DNA of 64,000 bases, from contig NZ_CABPSB010000026.1 in NCBI RefSeq assembly GCF_902459655.1, forward strand, positions 1 through 64,000, read 5' to 3'. Of this stretch, positions 50,270-58,740 are shown piece by piece; the stretch's first letter is position 1; each line of letters opens with the position of its first letter. The notes under the pieces were generated by a model. It searched no databases and was not told where the DNA came from. It was given only the letters and a program-made list of their open reading frames with translations. Origin of the DNA: Pandoraea anhela (GTDB lineage: Bacteria > Pseudomonadota > Gammaproteobacteria > Burkholderiales > Burkholderiaceae). Position numbers and translations under genes: made by a program.

Positions 50270-51127
50270 ATGATCGACATGACCACCGCCCCCATCGTGC
50301 TACTGGTGCTGCTCTCCGCGCTGATGCACGCCACCTGGAACGCTTTCCTTCACGCAAGTCCCGACCGGGTGTGGCAAGTCGGCATGATGGCGGTGCCGCA
50401 ACTGCTCGCAGCGCTCGTCGGCATCGCTTTGCTGCCCATGCCGCCGGCACAGGTCTGGCCGCTCATCGGGCTGTCCGCGTGTGCACAAGTGGCCTATACG
50501 GCGGCGCTCATTCGGGCGTATCGCGTCGGTGAGTTCGGACAAATCTATCCCATCGCGTGCGGCATCTCGCCGTTGCTGATCTCGGGGGCGGCGCTGCTGC
50601 TGGCGGGCGAGTCGCCTCGGTGGATGGCGGCGCTCGGCATCGTCTGCATCTGCGCCGGCATTCTGTCGCTCGCCCTGCGCGGACGACGCCTGTCCGGCGA
50701 CAGCGTGCCGGCCGCGTTGCTCACGGGGGTGTTCATCGCGGCCTATACGATCATCGACGGGTTCGGTGTGCGTCTATCGAGCGGCAACGGCGTCGCTTAC
50801 ATCGCGTGGGCGTATCTCTTCGCGAGCGTGCCGCTCGTGGGGACCGTGTGGATGATGCGCGGCGGATGGCGCGGCATGTTCCTCGCCCCGCGCCGTCGGG
50901 TGGCCGAGGCGCTGGGCGCCGGTGTGGTCGCGCAATGCGCGTATGGCATGGTGGTCTTCGCGCTGCAATATCTGCCGATGGGTGTGGTCTCGGCGCTGCG
51001 CGAGTCGAGTGCGATCTTCGCGGTGCTGCTGGGCTGGCTGTTTTTGCGGGAACGGCTCAACGCCCGCCGGCTCGTGGCATGCAGCCTTGTGGTCGGCGGT
51101 GCGATCCTCATCAAACTGGGCGCATGA
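50270..51127 (+). CDS. EamA family (drug/metabolite) transporter
   Basis: A 285-residue membrane protein with ten predicted helices in two EamA repeats. It begins TTAPIVLLVLLSALMHATWN; the second half includes LTGVFIAAYTIIDGFGVRLS and ends VSALRESSAIFAVLLGWLFL followed by RERLNARRLVACSLVVGGAI, typical of the family. Members export amino acids or other metabolites; the substrate is unknown. ATG 50270 is used; ATG 50279 three codons later is an alternative. The DnaA-box cluster lies about 170 bases upstream. Confidence 0.88.
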   Translation: MIDMTTAPIVLLVLLSALMHATWNAFLHASPDRVWQVGMMAVPQLLAALVGIALLPMPPAQVWPLIGLSACAQVAYTAALIRAYRVGEFGQIYPIACGISPLLISGAALLLAGESPRWMAALGIVCICAGILSLALRGRRLSGDSVPAALLTGVFIAAYTIIDGFGVRLSSGNGVAYIAWAYLFASVPLVGTVWMMRGGWRGMFLAPRRRVAEALGAGVVAQCAYGMVVFALQYLPMGVVSALRESSAIFAVLLGWLFLRERLNARRLVACSLVVGGAILIKLGA

Positions 51128-51201
51128 ATCGGCCGGGTGGACGGTGAGCGGTGGGCAGGACTGCGCGTCTATGCCGACGCGCGACGCGACTGCCCGTCGT
51201 G

Positions 51202-51435
51202 TCATCCACGCGGCCAGAGTTCGGCGCGGTGCGCAGTGATCGCCGCCACGACGATCTCGCGCATGCCGTGCCCGTCGGTCGTTTCGAGATGTTCGAGAAT
51301 CGTCATGCGCATGCGTGGCGCCCAGAAGCGGCGCAGGTGGCCCGCGATGTTCTCGAGCGCTTCGCTGCGATCGGGCATCGTCTCGAAGAAATCCCCGATC
51401 TGATTGGCCATTTTGACCAGGTTGTCGGTGTCCAT
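51202..51435 (-). CDS. fdsD: NAD-dependent formate dehydrogenase, delta subunit
   Basis: A 77-residue FdsD. The sequence MDTDNLVKMANQIGDFFETM followed by PDRSEALENIAGHLRRFWAP and RMRMTILEHL is the typical whole-length family pattern. FdsD is a small accessory subunit of the molybdenum formate dehydrogenase FdsABG and is needed for full activity or maturation. It lies 267 bases after fdsA on the same strand; in related operons fdsC/fdhD sits in this gap but is absent here. The start ATG at 51435 follows CAGGGGAAAACACAGATC. Confidence 0.9.
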   Translation of the reverse strand: MDTDNLVKMANQIGDFFETMPDRSEALENIAGHLRRFWAPRMRMTILEHLETTDGHGMREIVVAAITAHRAELWPRG

Positions 51436-51702
51436 GATCTGTGTTTTCCCCTGTGATCGTTCTGCCGTGGCCGGCGTCGTTCGGTTTCGCTCGCGTTGTC
51501 CTGCGTTGTCCTGCGTTGTCCTGCATTGTCGTGCATTGATGCGTATGGCCAATCTCGCGTCCGCCGCGCCGCCCGTTGGCAATAGACGGCGAAGCCCGCC
51601 GGCGCTGTGCGACCTGCCCGGCGTCGGACGCGGATTGTTCCTGGCCGCGCACGGCATCGCCTCGCGGCGACACTGTGCGCGTCGTTTTTGCTTGCTGCGC
51701 CC
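51436..51702. other. fdsA-fdsD gap without fdsC
   Basis: In Cupriavidus and Rhodobacter the fdsC (FdhD-like sulfurtransferase, about 270 residues) gene sits between fdsA and fdsD. Here only 267 bases separate them and no frame resembles FdhD. The gap carries 10-bp tandem repeats (51494-51537). Confidence 0.7.
51494..51537. repeat. 10-bp tandem repeats
   Basis: GTTGTCCTGC repeats with a 10-base period (three exact copies, then ATTGTCCTGC-like units as ATTGTCGTGC and ATTG) in the fdsA-fdsD gap. Confidence 0.75.
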
Positions 51703-54567
51703 TCAGTTCGCGCTCGCTTCCGTGGCGCTGTGCGCGTGTCCGAGGAACGCTTCTTGCTGTCGGTTGAAATCCGAGTACTGACGTTGCCATTCCGAGGGCT
51801 GCGCCACCGGCGTGACCTGCACGGCCGTCACCTTGTACTCGGGGCAGTTGGTCGCCCAGTCCGAGTTGTCCGTCGTGATGACGTTCGCGCCCGATTCCGG
51901 GAAGTGGAACGTCGTGTACACCACGCCCGGCTGCATGCGGTCGCTGACGATCGCGCGCAGCACCGTCTCGCCGGCACGGCTTTGGATGCCGACCCAGTCG
52001 CCGTCCTTGATGCCGCGCTCCTCGGCATCGTGCGGATGGAGTTCGAGCCGGTCTTCGCTATGCCACTGGTTGTTGTCGGTACGGCGCGTCTGCGCACCGA
52101 CGTTGTACTGCGACAGGATCCGCCCGGTCGTGAGGATGAGCGGGAAGCGACGCGTGACCTTCTCATCTGTCGGCACGTACTGCGTGATGAGGAACTTGCC
52201 CTTGCCGCGCACGAATTCGTCGATGTGCATGACGGGCGTGCCGTCGGGCGCGTCGTCGTTACACGGCCATTGCACGCTGCCCACGCGGTCGAGCTTCTCG
52301 TAGCTCACCCCCGTGAAGGTGGGCGTGAGGCGCGCGATTTCGTCCATGATTTCCGACGGATGTGAGTAGTTCATCTCGTAGCCCAGACGTTTGGCGAGCT
52401 GAATCGTCACTTCCCAGTCGGCGTAGCCGGCGCGCGGCGGCATGACCTGGCGCACACGCGAAATACGGCGCTCGGCGTTGGTAAACGTGCCGTCTTTTTC
52501 GAGGAACGACGAACCCGGCAGCAGCACGTGCGCATACTTGGCGGTTTCGTTGAGGAAGATGTCCTGCACGACGATGCACTCCATCTGTTCGAGCGCATGC
52601 GTGACGTGCTGCGTGTTCGGGTCCGACTGCACGATGTCTTCGCCCTGGCAGTACAGGCCCATGAAGGTGCCGGCGAGCGCCGCGTCGAACATGTTCGGAA
52701 TGCGCAGGCCCGGCTCGGATTGCAGCTCGACGCCCCATTCCGCTTCGAACAGCGCGCGTGCGCTCGAATCCGATACATGACGGTAGCCCGGCAGTTCGTG
52801 CGGGAACGCCCCCATGTCGCACGACCCCTGTACATTGTTCTGACCGCGCAGCGGGTTCACGCCCACGCCTTCCCGACCGATATTGCCGGTCGCCATGGCG
52901 AGGTTGGCGATGCCGATCACCGTCGTCGATCCCTGTGCGTGTTCCGTCACGCCCAGCCCGTAATAGATCGCTGCGTTACCGCCCGTGGCGTACAGGCGCG
53001 CGGCGCCGCGCACGAGATGGGCGGGCACGCCGGTGTGGGCTTCGGTGGCTTCCGGCGAATTCTCGGCGCGGGCGATGAAGTCGCGCCATTGCGAGAAGGC
53101 GCGATCTTCGCAGCGCTCGGCGATGAAGGCGTCGGCCATCAGACCTTCGGTGACGATCACGTGCGCCAGGGCATTGATCATGGCGACGTTCGTGCCCGGA
53201 CGCAGTTGCAGGTGATAGTCGGCCTTGATATGCGGGCTCTTGACCAGATCGATACGACGCGGGTCGATCACGATCAGTTTCGCGCCTTCGCGCAGACGCT
53301 TCTTCATGCGCGAGCCGAATACCGGGTGGCCGTCCGTGGGGTTCGCACCCATCACGAGAATCACGTCGGACTGCTCGACCGATTTGAACGTCTGCGTGCC
53401 GGCCGATTCCCCGAGCGTGGCCTTCAGGCCGTAGCCGGTCGGCGAGTGGCACACTCGTGCGCAGGTGTCGACGTTGTTGTTGCCGAACGCGGCGCGCACC
53501 AGCTTTTGCACGAGATAGTCCTCTTCGTTCGTGCAACGCGACGACACGAGGCCGCCGATGGAGTCGCGCCCGTACTTCGCCTGAATGCGCTTGAATTCCG
53601 ACGCCGCGTAATCGAGCGCCTCGTCCCACGACACTTCCTGCCACGGGTCGGTGATCTTCTTGCGGATCTTGGGCGTGAGAATACGGTCCTTGTGCGTGGC
53701 GTAACCCCAGGCGAAGCGACCCTTCACGCAGGCATGGCCTTCGTTGGCCTGACCGTCCTTGTGCGGCACCATGCGCACGACTTCGTTGCCCTTCATCTCC
53801 GCCTTGAACGAGCAGCCCACGCCGCAATAGGCGCAGGTGGTGATCTTGGCGTGCTCGGCCTGACCGAGATGGATGACCGACTTTTCCTGCAAGGTTGCGG
53901 TCGGGCAGGCGGCCACGCAGGCGCCGCACGACACGCATTCCGAATCCATGAACGGCTGGTCCTGACCCGGCGACACACGGGCTTCGAAGCCACGGCCCGA
54001 GATCGTCAGCGCGAACGTGCCCTGCGTTTCCTCGCAGGCGCGCACGCAGCGGTTGCAGACGATGCACTTCGAGGCGTCATAAGTGAAATAGGGGTTCGAC
54101 TCGTCTTTCTCGCTGTCGAAGTGGTTCGCGCCATCGAAGCCGTAGCGCACTTCGCGCAGGCCGGTGACGCCGGCCATGTCCTGCAATTCGCAGTCGCCGT
54201 TCGCGGCACACGTCAGACAGTCCAGCGGGTGATCGGAGATATAGAGCTCCATCACGTCCTTGCGCAGTTCCTGGAGCTTCGGCGATTGCGTGCGCACTTT
54301 CATGCCGGGTTCGACCGGTGTGGTGCACGACGCCGGGAAGCCGCGACGGCCTTCGATTTCGACCAGACACAGACGGCACGAACCGAAGGGTTCGAGCGAG
54401 TCGGTCGCGCACAGCTTGGGCACGTTCACGCCGCCCTCGGCGGCCGCGCGCATGATCGACGTGCCGGCAGGCACGGTGATCTGTTCGCCGTCGATCTCCA
54501 GCGTGACTTCCTTCGTCGATTCACGGCGCGGGGTGCCGTAGTCCTTCTCAAACATCGGGTCCATCAT
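51703..54567 (-). CDS. fdsA: NAD-dependent formate dehydrogenase, alpha subunit (Mo-bisPGD)
   Basis: A 954-residue catalytic subunit. The N-terminal part is NuoG-like: a [2Fe-2S] domain (Cys53, 64, 67, 81), a His-Cys site in HPLDCLTC and Cys126, and two [4Fe-4S] motifs (CIVCNRCVRAC at 168-178, CVSCGACVAAC at 211-221). From about 240 the molybdopterin oxidoreductase part follows with a further cluster (CAYCGVGC, Cys280). The likely Mo ligand is Cys373 in ARVCHSPTGYG, so no selenocysteine is used. The C-terminal domain (NQWHSEDRLELHPHDAEERG) binds the second pterin. It oxidises formate to CO2 in the cytoplasm. It follows fdsB by 13 bases. Confidence 0.97.
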   Translation of the reverse strand: MMDPMFEKDYGTPRRESTKEVTLEIDGEQITVPAGTSIMRAAAEGGVNVPKLCATDSLEPFGSCRLCLVEIEGRRGFPASCTTPVEPGMKVRTQSPKLQELRKDVMELYISDHPLDCLTCAANGDCELQDMAGVTGLREVRYGFDGANHFDSEKDESNPYFTYDASKCIVCNRCVRACEETQGTFALTISGRGFEARVSPGQDQPFMDSECVSCGACVAACPTATLQEKSVIHLGQAEHAKITTCAYCGVGCSFKAEMKGNEVVRMVPHKDGQANEGHACVKGRFAWGYATHKDRILTPKIRKKITDPWQEVSWDEALDYAASEFKRIQAKYGRDSIGGLVSSRCTNEEDYLVQKLVRAAFGNNNVDTCARVCHSPTGYGLKATLGESAGTQTFKSVEQSDVILVMGANPTDGHPVFGSRMKKRLREGAKLIVIDPRRIDLVKSPHIKADYHLQLRPGTNVAMINALAHVIVTEGLMADAFIAERCEDRAFSQWRDFIARAENSPEATEAHTGVPAHLVRGAARLYATGGNAAIYYGLGVTEHAQGSTTVIGIANLAMATGNIGREGVGVNPLRGQNNVQGSCDMGAFPHELPGYRHVSDSSARALFEAEWGVELQSEPGLRIPNMFDAALAGTFMGLYCQGEDIVQSDPNTQHVTHALEQMECIVVQDIFLNETAKYAHVLLPGSSFLEKDGTFTNAERRISRVRQVMPPRAGYADWEVTIQLAKRLGYEMNYSHPSEIMDEIARLTPTFTGVSYEKLDRVGSVQWPCNDDAPDGTPVMHIDEFVRGKGKFLITQYVPTDEKVTRRFPLILTTGRILSQYNVGAQTRRTDNNQWHSEDRLELHPHDAEERGIKDGDWVGIQSRAGETVLRAIVSDRMQPGVVYTTFHFPESGANVITTDNSDWATNCPEYKVTAVQVTPVAQPSEWQRQYSDFNRQQEAFLGHAHSATEASAN

Positions 54568-54580
54568 GATCGGGGGTCTC

Positions 54581-56167
54581 CTAGGCGGCCTTGGTCGGCA
54601 GGTTCGACGATTCGGCCGCGCCGAAGTCTTCTGGGAAATGATTCAGCGCAGACAGCACGGGGTAGGGTGTCATGCCGCCCATGGCGCACAGCGAACCGTT
54701 GAGCATCGTGTCGCACAGGTCGCGCAGCAGCTTGATCTGCTTGGGGCGGTCGCGCCCGTCGATGATCTTGTCCATCACCTCGACGCCGCGCGTGGAACCG
54801 ATGCGGCAGGGCGTGCACTTGCCGCACGATTCGATGGTGCAGAACTCCATCGCATACCGGGCGAGCCTGGCGAGATCGACCGTGTCGTCGTGCGCCACGA
54901 TGCCGCCGTGGCCGAGCACGGCCCAGTGCGCGGCGAATGCTTCGTAGTCGAGCGGCGTGTCCCACTGCGATTCCGGCAGATATGAGCCGAGCGGGCCGCC
55001 GACCTGCACCGCGCGCAACGCACGGCCGGTGATCGCACCGCCGCCGTAGTCGTAGAGAATTTCGCGCAGCGTCACGCCGAAGGCCTTCTCGATGAGGCCG
55101 CCGTACTTGATGTTGCCCGCGAGCTGGATGGGCAGCGTGCCGCGCGAGCGGCCCATGCCGAAGTTCTTGTAGAAGTCGGCGCCGCGATCCATGATGATCG
55201 GCACCGACGCCAGCGAGATCACGTTGTTGATGACCGTGGGCTGGCCGAAGAGACCTTCGATGGCGGGCAGCGGCGGCTTGGCGCGCACCACGCCGCGCTT
55301 GCCTTCGAGACTCTCGAGCAGCGCCGTTTCTTCGCCGCAGACGTAAGCGCCGGCCGCTTTGCGCACTTCCAGGTGGAAGGTCTTGCCCGAGCCGAGAATG
55401 TTCTCGCCGAGGTAGCCCGCCTTGCTGGCGTTTGCAATGGCGACGTTCAGCACATCGATGGCGTGCGGATATTCGCTGCGAACGTAGATATAGCCGCGTG
55501 TCGCACCCACGGCGACACCGGCGATCGTCATGCCTTCGACGAGCACGAGCGGATCGCCTTCCATCAGCATGCGGTCCGCGAATGTGCCCGAATCGCCTTC
55601 GTCCGCGTTGCAAACGATGTACTTCTGCGCAGCAGGGGTGTTCAGCACCGTCTTCCACTTGATGCCGGTCGGGAATGCCGCACCGCCGCGACCGCGCAGG
55701 CCGGACTCGGTGACTTGCGCGACGATGGCGGCGCCGTCGAGCGCCAGCGCGTTGCGCAGGCCGCGATAGCCGTCGTGCGCGACGTAGTCGTCGACCGAGA
55801 CGGGATCGGTGATGCCGACGCGGGCGAACGTCAGGCGCTCCTGCTTCTTGAAATACGGAATGTCTTCGGTCGGACCGAGGGCGAGCGGATGATCGCCGCC
55901 GGCGGTGACGTCGGCGTCGAACAGGCTGGCGACGTCGTCGACTTCGACCGGTCCGTAAGCCACGCGACCGGCCGGGGTCACGACTTCGAGCAGCGGTTCG
56001 AGCCAGAGCATGCCGCGCGTGCCGTTGCGTACCAGTTCGATGTCGATGCCGCGCTGCGCGGCTTGTGCGGTGATGGCTTCGGCGACTTCGTCGGCGTCCA
56101 GCGCGAGGGCGGCGGAGTCACGCGGCAGATAGAGCCGCACCGTGTGGGTGTTCGGGGACTGGCTCAT
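54581..56167 (-). CDS. fdsB: NAD-dependent formate dehydrogenase, beta subunit (diaphorase)
   Basis: A 528-residue NuoF-like subunit. The N-terminal 120 residues hold a thioredoxin-like domain (VRLYLPRDSAAL), without the usual cluster cysteines. The FMN and NADH sites are ESGLRGRGGAAFPTGIKWK at 154-172 and NADEGDSGTFADRMLMEGDP at 188-207, with GAYVCGEETALLESLEGK later. The [4Fe-4S] cluster ligands are Cys448, 451 and 454 in ESCGKCTPC, and Cys494. It takes electrons from FdsA and reduces NAD+. It overlaps fdsG by three bases (ATGA) and precedes fdsA. Confidence 0.97.
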   Translation of the reverse strand: MSQSPNTHTVRLYLPRDSAALALDADEVAEAITAQAAQRGIDIELVRNGTRGMLWLEPLLEVVTPAGRVAYGPVEVDDVASLFDADVTAGGDHPLALGPTEDIPYFKKQERLTFARVGITDPVSVDDYVAHDGYRGLRNALALDGAAIVAQVTESGLRGRGGAAFPTGIKWKTVLNTPAAQKYIVCNADEGDSGTFADRMLMEGDPLVLVEGMTIAGVAVGATRGYIYVRSEYPHAIDVLNVAIANASKAGYLGENILGSGKTFHLEVRKAAGAYVCGEETALLESLEGKRGVVRAKPPLPAIEGLFGQPTVINNVISLASVPIIMDRGADFYKNFGMGRSRGTLPIQLAGNIKYGGLIEKAFGVTLREILYDYGGGAITGRALRAVQVGGPLGSYLPESQWDTPLDYEAFAAHWAVLGHGGIVAHDDTVDLARLARYAMEFCTIESCGKCTPCRIGSTRGVEVMDKIIDGRDRPKQIKLLRDLCDTMLNGSLCAMGGMTPYPVLSALNHFPEDFGAAESSNLPTKAA

Positions 56168-56631
56168 ACGGCATCCTTGGCGCGGGCGACCAGACGGTCG
56201 AATTTCTCGGGGGTGACGCGCGCGTGCAGCTTGTCGTCGATGGTGATGGCCGGTGAAGTCGCGCATTGCCCAAGGCAAAACACGGGTTCGAGGGCGACAT
56301 CGCCGCTGTGGCTGTGCATTGCGCAACCCAATACGCGTTCGGCGTGGGCCACGAGTGCATCGGCACCCATGCTCTGACACGCCTCGGCGCGACAGATCTG
56401 AACCACGTGTCGCGGCGGCGGGCTGGTGCGGAAATGGTGATAGAACGTGATCACGCCGTGGACTTCGGCGCGAGACAGGTTGAGGGCGGTGGCGATGACG
56501 GGCACGGCATCCGGGGGAACGTAGCCGAAAGCGTCCTGAACGTCATGAAGAATCGGCAGAAGGGGGCCTTCCTGATCTGCATGAGCGTCCAGAATCGCTT
56601 GCACCGTCGCGATGGAAAAAGCCTCGCGCAT
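56164..56631 (-). CDS. fdsG: NAD-dependent formate dehydrogenase, gamma subunit
   Basis: A 155-residue NuoE-like [2Fe-2S] protein. The cluster cysteines are Cys80 and 85 (VQICRAEACQSMGA) and Cys119 and 123 (EPVFCLGQCATSPAI). The N-terminal helical bundle (LPILHDVQDAFGYVPPDAVP, then LNLSRAEVHGVITFYHHF) is characteristic. It relays electrons between FdsA and FdsB. It is the first gene of the fdsGBAD operon, with an AGGAG nine bases before ATG 56631 and a long leader of about 240 bases from the predicted promoter and operator. Confidence 0.96.
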   Translation of the reverse strand: MREAFSIATVQAILDAHADQEGPLLPILHDVQDAFGYVPPDAVPVIATALNLSRAEVHGVITFYHHFRTSPPPRHVVQICRAEACQSMGADALVAHAERVLGCAMHSHSGDVALEPVFCLGQCATSPAITIDDKLHARVTPEKFDRLVARAKDAV

Positions 56632-56868
56632 GGCTGATGTCTCCTGTTCGGCGCACTGAGGGGAGCGGCGCACGTTAGGTGTTGATATGTTTTTATCCTG
56701 CCCCGGGGCGAGAGACCCAATTGGTCGCATGCGGAGACGCTGCTCGGGTCTAGCGATCAGCGCGACGCCACATGAGCGTGCGACACACAGCCCCCACCAT
56801 ATGTCGCACGGGCTCGGCCTCTCGCCCGTTGCTGACTTCGTCAACCTTCGGTCAGTATGTGAAACACG

Positions 56869-56888
56869 ATATATCATATACGGTATAC
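56869..56888. promoter_or_regulatory. Shared oxalate/formate operator upstream of fdsG
   Basis: ATATATCATATACGGTATAC contains two overlapping copies of the 13-mer RTATA-NCN-TATAY (56869-56881 and 56876-56888, the second with CGG in the centre), equivalent to three 7-bp units. On the minus strand a TTGTCA (56900-56905) and GTATAT (56876-56881) spaced by 18 bases form a promoter candidate, so the operator covers the -10 region. The same motif is found upstream of panE, oxlT and the 72-aa gene. Confidence 0.6.
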
Positions 56889-57040
56889 GTGCAATAGCGT
56901 GACAAGCGGATTTGCAGGATCGTTTACCCGGAGTCGAAAGCCCGGGCGGGCGCAGTCGAAACGTGACGCGCGAGAGGGGGCGTCGACAGATGTGCCGGAC
57001 CGAAGCGGGCGGCGGTGGGACGTTACGGATCAACGAAAAA

Positions 57041-57070
57041 AGCCAGCGACCGTGTCGGGTATCGCTGGCT
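57041..57070. terminator. Bidirectional Rho-independent terminator
   Basis: AGCCAGCGA (57041-57049) pairs with TCGCTGGCT (57062-57070) in a perfect 9-bp stem, with A-runs before and T-runs after, so it works in both directions. It ends the FadR-type regulator gene. Confidence 0.9.
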
Positions 57071-57113
57071 TTTTCTCGACGTGCGTTAGCGCGTCGGGCG
57101 GGGAGGGAACGGC

Positions 57114-57827
57114 TTACTCGAGGAAGTCGCAGTGCTCTTCGACGAAGGCCGCCAGTCCAAGGGTGTGGTCGCGCGCGAGCTTCTCGGCAAGTTCCGTGTC
57201 GCGCTTTTCGAGCGCCGTGATGATCTTCAGATGATCGACGATCGAGCGCGCTGCCCGGTCGTTCTGAGCGATCGTCACCTTGCGGATGGCGCGCACGTGA
57301 ATGAACAGATTCTTGATCGTGTTGGCGATAGCCTGCGAGCCGCCGAGATTGATCAGTGCCTGATGAAAGTCGATGTTCGCGTCGGAATACTCTTCGATGT
57401 GGTCCGTCGGCGGTGCATTGACGAATTCGTCGAACAGGTGACGCAGCTTCGCAATCTCTTCGTCGCTCGCGTGCAGCGTGGCCAGACGCGCGGACATCCC
57501 TTCGAGGGCAGCCCACATCTGGATCATTTCCACGATTTCCCGCTTGGTCTTGCGGATGATAAAGATGCCCCGGCGCGGCACCGTACGAAGAAAGCCTTCC
57601 TGTTCCAGCAAGGTCATGGCTTCGCGAATCGGGGTGCGCGAAACGCCAAGCACCTGGATGAGCTGACGCTCGTCCAGGCGAATTTCATCTTTCTGGTTAT
57701 AGATGTCGGCATCGGCGATGGCTTTTTTCAATAGCGCATACGCCTGATTACGAAAACTCGTCGTGGTGTCGATCGGCTCCAGTGCGAGTGGCGTCACGCG
57801 CACCGGAGTTGGGGTGATCAGGGACAT
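57114..57827 (-). CDS. GntR-family regulator, FadR/FCD subgroup
   Basis: A 237-residue regulator. The winged-helix domain is at about 25-95 (YALLKKAIADADIYNQKDEI, then ERQLIQVLGVSRTPIREAMT and GFLRTVPRRGIFI). The FCD ligand-binding domain follows, with metal-binding-type residues in DANIDFHQALINLGG, IHVRAIRK and SIVDHLKIITALEKRD. FCD proteins usually bind carboxylates. It sits between fdsGBAD and the panE-oxlT-oxc-frc genes, which share a motif in their promoters, so oxalate, oxalyl-CoA, formate or glyoxylate is a plausible effector. It ends in a strong terminator and follows a small membrane-protein gene by 29 bases. Confidence 0.93.
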   Translation of the reverse strand: MSLITPTPVRVTPLALEPIDTTTSFRNQAYALLKKAIADADIYNQKDEIRLDERQLIQVLGVSRTPIREAMTLLEQEGFLRTVPRRGIFIIRKTKREIVEMIQMWAALEGMSARLATLHASDEEIAKLRHLFDEFVNAPPTDHIEEYSDANIDFHQALINLGGSQAIANTIKNLFIHVRAIRKVTIAQNDRAARSIVDHLKIITALEKRDTELAEKLARDHTLGLAAFVEEHCDFLE

Positions 57828-57856
57828 GCAATAGTCTCCTAGGTATTACGGCCCCT

Positions 57857-58075
57857 TCAGAGGCGCAATGCTTGCTGCCCCACGAGGGTGGCCGGCTTTG
57901 TGACGAGTTTACCCGATTCGTTTGCCTGCGTGGTTTCCGCCAGGTAAGCGAAACGGCCATTCGATTCGGCCTTTTCGAGCATCTTGGCGGGCAGGGCGAC
58001 GAACAGATGAACCATCGCAACACCGGCGGCGAGGGCGGAAGCCAGGGCAAGCAGAGTAAGGGCAGCGACTAACAT
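57857..58075 (-). CDS. Small membrane protein next to the FadR-type regulator
   Basis: A 72-residue protein with one hydrophobic helix near the N terminus (LVAALTLLALASALAAGVAM VHLFVALP) and a polar, mostly basic C-terminal part (MLEKAESNGRFAYLAETT). The start at 58075 has a good GGAG seven bases upstream and codon use like its neighbours, so I think it is real. It is directly upstream of the regulator gene (29-base gap) and probably co-transcribed from the promoter with the operator at 58160. I recognise no family; a role in sensing or transport in the oxalate module is only a guess. Confidence 0.6.
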   Translation of the reverse strand: MLVAALTLLALASALAAGVAMVHLFVALPAKMLEKAESNGRFAYLAETTQANESGKLVTKPATLVGQQALRL

Positions 58076-58740
58076 ATGACACTCCAGATAAAGTTGACGG
58101 GTCGTTATGTGGGGGAGAACTTGCTAGGCATTGTATGTCGCGCCGCAGCAAGTCTCAAGATATACCACATACCGAATATCAAAATTTATCGTTTTTCGGG
58201 ACGTCTTTCGCGTCACACTGCGCTTACGCGGCTCGGATTTGTCTCTTTTTCCGATAGTGCGGAGTGGGTCGGATCAGATCGATGATGGCGATGAACCTCC
58301 TCGGACGGCCGTCTGGCTTGCCATGTTGCGGATTTCGGGACGCCGGTGGCGCACGCAGTTTTCGATGATTCGGATCACGCTTTCTGGGTGGGGCAAATGC
58401 ACGTTATTGCGTTGCCGCGAAACCACATCCGGTAAGGCCTGCATGCACCGGACAGCCCCTGCGTTTCCGGCAAAATCGGCCGCGACCGGTGGTGCTTCGG
58501 CGGCACGTATGAGCGAGTGCAGTGCAGGGGGCGGGCGGGATTTTCCGGTCCCGCTGTATTGCCCGCTATATAAATAGCCGTGAACCGGCCGGTGAGGCGA
58601 GACGACTTGCCCCGGGATCCCCGAACCGATGGCTCACGCAAACGGCGGCGGCGATGGCGGCGGCGGCCGACGCCGGCCAATCCCGCTCGCCGGCGCCCGG
58701 CACATCGGGCGCACGGCGCTCAAGACTGTCTTGCGCTCGA
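58076..58740. other. Region between the small gene and panE
   Basis: A 665-base gap with the operator at 58160-58179 at its left end. The remainder is non-coding as far as I can see, including GC-rich sequence after 58300. The panE gene on the right is on the same minus strand and ends at 58741. Confidence 0.5.
58160..58179. promoter_or_regulatory. Shared operator upstream of the 72-aa gene and regulator
   Basis: ATATACCACATACCGAATAT contains two overlapping 13-mers of the RTATA-NCN-TATAY type with one or two changes each (58160-58172 and 58167-58179), giving three 7-bp units. It lies 85 bases upstream of the small gene and would allow autoregulation of the FadR-type protein. Confidence 0.5.

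Larger units (their letters stand above)
56632..57113. other. fdsG control region and regulator 3' end
   Basis: A 482-base region. It contains the operator at 56869-56888, which controls fdsG on the minus strand, and a strong bidirectional terminator at 57041-57070 after the FadR-type gene. No gene is seen. Confidence 0.6.

Noticed and set aside
52528-54702. A 724-codon open frame on the plus strand opposite fdsA
   Set aside because: It is antisense to a gene with complete iron-sulfur and molybdopterin motifs; it has no recognisable domain and high His/Arg/Gly content, typical of frames opposite GC-rich genes.
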